DNA from: Solanum dulcamara
Lineage: Eukaryota > Streptophyta > Magnoliopsida > Solanales > Solanaceae
Assembly (NCBI RefSeq): GCF_947179165.1
Contig: NC_077242.1
Location: 558,001-622,000 of the forward strand
Length of the DNA: 64,000 nucleotides
Reading direction: 5' to 3'
A program made the position numbers and the translations under genes. A model generated the notes under the pieces. That model was not told where the DNA came from, did no database searches, and worked only from the letters and a program-made list of their open reading frames with translations. Positions 59,236 through 64,000 of this stretch are shown piece by piece (positions within the stretch are counted from its first letter, which is position 1; every line of letters begins with the position of its first letter).

Positions 59236-59813
59236 TTTAGGGGTGTATCGATCGATTCAGTTTAATTTTATGTATTATCAATTTGATTTATTGGTTTTTA
59301 ATTTTGAAATATGTTAAATTAATAACAAACTAATAAGATGTTTTTTATCGATTTTTGGTTTATCGATTTTGATTTTTAACGGTTGGATTTTCAATTTTAC
59401 CAATAAAAAATGCTCATAAAATAATTATATGACTTCTCCAACAATTTAGCGCGACAAGATATAATATAACTTTATGGAATGCTCATAAATAGAAACAATA
59501 ATGACTAACATGAAAAAAACTCTACAAGTACAACACAAATAAAAGAACTAGGACAATAATATGAATTAAAGGCTAAAGGGCAAAGATAGTAATCAATACG
59601 GTATTGATATTAATATTTAATATTTATTTAGGGATAGAATAGTAAATTATTATTGTCTTAATGAGTTATCGATTTACCCCATAACCCAATATTAAAAATC
59701 AATATCGAACCAATAATTCGATAAAAAATAAAACCATTAAAAACTCATTAACCCAATAACATTTTTTTTCGATTCAATTTATTGATCGGTTCGATTTTTG
59801 CAAACCTCTAGCT
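59236..59813. mobile_element. related TIR element (~578 bp)
   Basis: Left end AGGGGTGTATCGATCGATTC; right end, inverted, AGAGGTTTGCAAAAATCGAA, with facing GATTTTTGGTTTATCGATTT and TCGATTCAATTTATTGATCG tracts. The ends are less well conserved than at 57901-58616. Confidence 0.5.
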
Positions 59814-61436
59814 ATTTTATCCGAATTTCTTAAAGAGAGTTATACGGTGTCCCCAACTAATTTCACTTTTGATTTTTGCTTTAACAAATTATGTCTGTTA
59901 AATTTAGAGAAAAATTGCAAAAGTTGCACACTCAATAAGTTAAACAAGACTCTAAAAAATAGACTCATGAAAGGAGTTGTTTAATCCAACGGGAGCTATT
60001 TTACCATATTTCGAATTTAATAAATCTACTATCGTAGTTTATCTTGGATCAAATCTAAAAATGTTCTTAACGATTTATATAGCTATACATCCTATTATAT
60101 TCATCGAAATATATTGAGTTTGTATATCATTCTATTATAAATCTTTCAAATATGAATTTCCGCTAAATCATTGTTTTATAGTTCCCGTCAAATCTAATCG
60201 ATAAAGTTTATTAGATATTTGATGATACAAAAAGTGATCACTTTGAGCAAATTATTTAAACTCAGGGCCAAAATTGTCCATAATCCATATTGAATATATT
60301 TAAGGAATTACCTTAAATTTACTTTAAACATAAGGAACAATTTTGTTATTTCCTCAATTGAATACACCAAACTATATCTTATTTTAATATTAAAATATAA
60401 GACACTTGTCCCACTATGTTAATTACGAGTATGATTAGTAATCATATGTTAATTGAGATAGACATTAATAAGATTACCCCATTGTTGTGTCACTACTTTT
60501 AACAATGACGTTGGATTAATATATTGCGGTGATAGATTTTCTCACGTTTCTTTAGATTTTTTTTAAATTTGTTTGTTCATTTTTACTTGTTACGTTTTAT
60601 TTTTAAAGAATTAATTTAACGTTAAATTGAATAAAATTAATTTAAAATTTAGATGTTAAAAAATATTATAATACGCAATTCTCCTCATATTAATCGGATT
60701 TAAAAAATACATTTTAAAATGTAAGTCAAAATTCAAATAATTTGATTTTCGAGAATTTCAACGTAATAAGTAATAGTAAACGCACAAAGTAATTAAGCTT
60801 TAGTGCACCGGGCTGCCCTTTTTTTTTAATAGTATTCGTAACTTGAGTTTAATTGGTTTGCTGAATAAAATTGTCAATTTTCTTAGCAAGTAAATTACGT
60901 AATTTTGTGTAATCAACGACACAATAATGACATAATCAAAGAGTTTAAGTTAATCTTTAAGAAACATGAGAAAAACCTATCACCCCAATCAATCTTTTTT
61001 TTTCTTCACATTAATTAATGACTAAAGTCAAATAATTTTATAATAATATTGTTGGTTTCAAAATTTCTCATCGTTATAGTGTTTGGTTTCGTGATGTTTT
61101 AAATGTTATAATGATTGATTGTTATATATTTATGTCAATATTTAAAGTTTAAATAATATTTGACCGTTATAAGCAAATAAAAAATAAGCACAAGATATTA
61201 TATCCGTATAATAATTTTTGTCATACGTTTATTAATAAATATTTAGTCAAAATCCTAGATCTGTTGCTATAAAATGGTTAATTATTATATTATCAAAAAA
61301 TTGTTATAAAGGGATAATTTTTACAAATAGTATATTGTTATAAAAACGAATGTTACTCTTATAGGTAAATGTTATTCCAAAGAGGTAAAAATAAAACACA
61401 AAATGGGTGTCGAAGAAAAACTTAACCATATAGTGA
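59814..61436. other. AT-rich spacer with a Stowaway-like MITE
   Basis: A Stowaway-like segment at about 60540-60790 (CTCATATTAATCGGATTTAA, CATTTTAAAATGTAAGTCAA) is similar to 50146-50384. Otherwise no gene or RNA recognised. Confidence 0.45.
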
Positions 61437-61438
61437 AT

Positions 61439-62752
61439 AGGGGTGGACATGATACGGTATATATCGAATTATAATATCATTTCTGAAATTTTTGATACAA
61501 TAATTTTTGGTATTATGGTATTTGGTATGGTATATGATATACATTTTAAATATTTTTGGTATTCGATAAGGTATTTGGTATTGACCGAAATATATAGTTA
61601 CATAAATAACATGTATATCTATTAAAATACTAACAAATATGCAACCTAGTATTTATATAAACTAAATGTTTAGAAGTACAAATTTTGACTATCTTTTGAT
61701 TGGAGTGTATTTTAAATGTAATTGATTAACAAAAGGAGTTGTTTGTACTTTCTTTTGAATATATATTTCTACATGTGTAATGTGTTGGTATAATATAATT
61801 GAGAACCTTTTTTGAATTGTCGAAGTTATAATACTCTATGTCGGTGAAATTACAAGAGTACAAAATACAATTGAAAAATTAAATGAAGAAAATAAAATCT
61901 CTTCAGGCTAAGACGCGGATATCTCCCTCTCTTTAAGGAGATTCAAATCCACTGCAGCAAATCTTTTCACTAGTCCAGCCGTCGTCCTCTTTATTTGTCC
62001 CCTCCAAAATACAACAGTTTTATCACAAAGTAAAACTCAACAATCTCTGGACATGAATTGAATTTAAAGCTCCATAAAAAAAACACCTCCCTTCAACTAA
62101 TAAGAACTCTCTTTTTTACCAACTCTTATGAATTTTTTATTTTCTTGTGTCTAAAAAATAAAAGAAGACAATCTCTATTTATAGGTGAGAAAAATTTTCA
62201 TAGTAATAAATAGAATGATAATGATAAAGTAAATAAAGAAAATAAAATACTAGGCACGATAGAATACTCAACCAAGCATTCAGCTCGATGGATTACTCCC
62301 GCATCAGATAGTTCTCAGACGCAAGGTTGCCGAACTTAGAAATTACATAACCAACGTGCAAATGCAATTACTGCAGCCTCACAACTCAACGGCCACAAAC
62401 TTCTGCTCTTAAAGAATTGTAACATATGCACCAACTCCAAAATGGAGTAGTGCAGCAAATAAGTGTCCAACGGCAGCAAGTTGACTCCACAATTAAAAGT
62501 AAATTAATATATTAAATATTAATATTAAAATGTCAAATAAATCAACACTTTATTATATGAGTATATATTAATTAAAGTTGAACAAATTATGATTATCGAT
62601 TTATCATATCGTAAAATAGTGAGACTAAACTTCAAAATATTGAACCATACCGAATTAAATTAATATGATAATAATATAATAGTTTTAAAATTGAATATCA
62701 AAATTATCGTATTGAAGTTTCAAATATCAAACTATATCGTACCATGTGAGGT
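61439..62752. mobile_element. TIR element (GGTGGACATGATACGG type) interrupted by a solo LTR
   Basis: Left end GGGGTGGACATGATACGGTA; right end, inverted, CACCTCACATGGTACGATAT. Facing GGTATTTGGTATTG and CCATACCGAATTAA tracts lie inside. The interior is split by the copia solo LTR at 61839-62547; without it the element would be about 600 bp. Confidence 0.6.
61839..62547 (-). mobile_element. solo copia LTR (~709 bp)
   Basis: On minus it starts TGTTGATTTATTTGAC (62547) and ends ...TTTCACCGACA (61839). It is co-linear with the copia LTR at 19302-19906, including the CTATAAATAGAGAT TATA-type box and the GACGCGGATATCTC-like block. Flanks CTCTA (61834-61838) and CTTTA (62548-62552) look like a five-base target duplication with one change. 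No internal coding region. Probably formed by LTR-LTR recombination. Confidence 0.75.
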
Positions 62753-63352
62753 GTTGTTATATAAGAATATTATAGTGAGGTTATAATATATGCATAATCA
62801 TATATATAAATTATAATGAATATATAATTTATGTATAACTGTTAGAAAAAGTAATGTGATTGTTTCATTTATTGACCCAGTCTAATTCCATAAATAAAAT
62901 AGTGTATTTGTTACCTATTTCGCCCTTATTAAACCCGAAATTTAAAAAGTAATTACGTGAAGAAAACTGACTATTTACTTGCAATTAAAATTACCAAAGA
63001 GAAAAACATATCATATTATCAAAGTTATTATTCAAGATTGTAAGTTTTTGCTACAAATCAAAAGACTTTTAATTATATTATATAAATATGTGAGGTGACG
63101 GATAAATATATATTCAAAAGTATAGCCTAATATATAACGAAATGGATTGAGAATCATAAAACTTGAGGTTCAACTCTTATGTGATTTATTCGCATATATT
63201 GAAGTTTCATGACAAAGTTATTTGATATGTATAGGTGGAAGGTAATAGTACTTCCTAGCAAATGAACACCACAATGATGCAAAAGATTTGATAATGTGAG
63301 AAGCTACTCTCAAGGAGATGAAGCTTCTTTTATTGAATGGTTCTAAGAGTTT
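62753..63352. other. AT-rich spacer, no gene seen
   Basis: No supported coding frame, RNA gene or repeat structure. Confidence 0.5.
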
Positions 63353-63550
63353 GTTTGGATTGGTTTATTTTAAGTGTTTTTAAGTTAAAATAATTTTTAA
63401 GCATTTTTTATGCTTATAAACACTTGATTTTTAGTAAAAGTGGCTTATAAACACTTGATTTTAGGTTATAATGATAAAAATATATCAAAAATCATAAGTT
63501 AAAATTTCTAACTTTTGACTTATAAGCCAAAAGTCAATCCAAATAGGTTT
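63353..63550. mobile_element. fold-back MITE with TTTGGATTG ends
   Basis: Left GTTTGGATTGGTTTATTTTA; right, inverted, ATTTGGATTGACTTTTGGCT. Internal direct repeats ATAAACACTTGATTTT occur twice. A common Solanaceae TIR element, non-coding. Confidence 0.6.
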
Positions 63551-63789
63551 TAAGTCGTGTAATTTATGAATGATTTTGAGTTATTCATTTAGTATTTTCC
63601 AATGTATATATATTCCTCTTCTAATAGCTAGTATCTGAATCTAGTATCATATTGTTTGCAACAAATTATAAAGTGATGAAAAATAAATTGCAATCACAAA
63701 TAAAATATGAAGAAACATAATTTTATTGATAAAATATGTGAGTACAAATTTATTTGTTCCTTTGATTCTTCTTTCTGAATTTTCTCCTT

Positions 63790-63917
63790 GATTCGAGGGT
63801 CGTTAATGGTTTATTTATTAAAGTAGGATGATTTGAATTTGATCTCCATCGTGATTCGAGGGCCGCTAATGGCGTATTTCTCGAACTAGCTAGGATGATT
63901 TGAACTTGATTTCCATG
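63790..63917. repeat. tandem duplication of a ~63-bp unit
   Basis: GATTCGAGGGTCGTTAATGG (63790) and GATTCGAGGGCCGCTAATGG (63853) begin two copies that both continue to AGGATGATTTGAAYTTGAT and TCCAT. It may lie in the 3' region of a gene beyond the window edge on minus. The open frame across it is repeat-derived. Confidence 0.6.
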
Positions 63918-64000
63918 AAAGGATTTGTGGATCTTCTTGAAGTATTTGATTATCAAGAAGAGTTTGACATATTTTGATCTCTTTATGAATATTCCATGAA

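Overview
This is nuclear DNA of a flowering plant, almost certainly a Solanaceae species and probably Solanum. The case rests on spliced genes with GT/AG introns, AT-rich spacers, and Solanaceae-type repeats: an RTE-type LINE whose tail ends in (GTT)n, tRNA-derived SINEs, MITEs beginning GGGGTCRTTTGG, and a Tekay/Del-like Ty3-gypsy chromovirus. Gene names are my recognition of protein families. No database search was run.

Layout. The left edge (1-720, minus) holds the 5' end of a gene for an acidic, possibly DEK-like protein. Behind it lie four tandem copies of a ~262-bp unit (847-1895), a 5'-truncated RTE LINE (2668-3776), a minisatellite of about nineteen 67-bp units (5085-6372) and a CAT/ATT-rich low-complexity stretch. 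A three-exon gene for a small 142-aa plant protein follows on plus (7337-9837). It converges on a six-exon minus gene for a membrane-anchored cysteine-synthase-like PLP enzyme (10935-14845). A fragment of plastid psbA lies between the two. A decayed Ty1-copia element (17582-19906) comes before a small two-helix membrane protein gene (20420-20755). MITEs fill 21.2-24.0 kb.

The centre is a divergent gene pair. On minus is a two-pore K+ channel of the TPK1 type (CDS 24817-26206, with a 5'UTR intron reaching 28215). On plus is SPO11-1, the meiotic double-strand-break transesterase (15 exons, 29330-43377, 361 aa reconstructed). Intron 3 of SPO11-1 carries a complete 9,225-bp antisense Ty3-gypsy element (30692-39916). 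Its 2,050-bp LTRs look identical, the target-site duplication ATGAG is intact, and the primer-binding site matches initiator tRNA-Met. Its pol is broken by one frameshift and one stop codon.

The right part holds an HMA (heavy-metal-associated) domain gene (44964-46620), an intronless MIZU-KUSSEI1-like (DUF617) gene (49183-49905) and a DUF761-type gene on minus (56582-57343). Between and beyond them are AT-rich spacers with nested transposons: a Helitron-like element inside a Stowaway-like MITE, and a solo copia LTR inside a TIR element.

The genes do not form a pathway. They are independent plant transcription units in a repeat-rich euchromatic stretch. I did not find a clearly new biological system. 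The most notable items are the very recent gypsy insertion in SPO11-1, the duplicated exon-2/splice-donor segment in the same gene, and the organellar and nested insertions.
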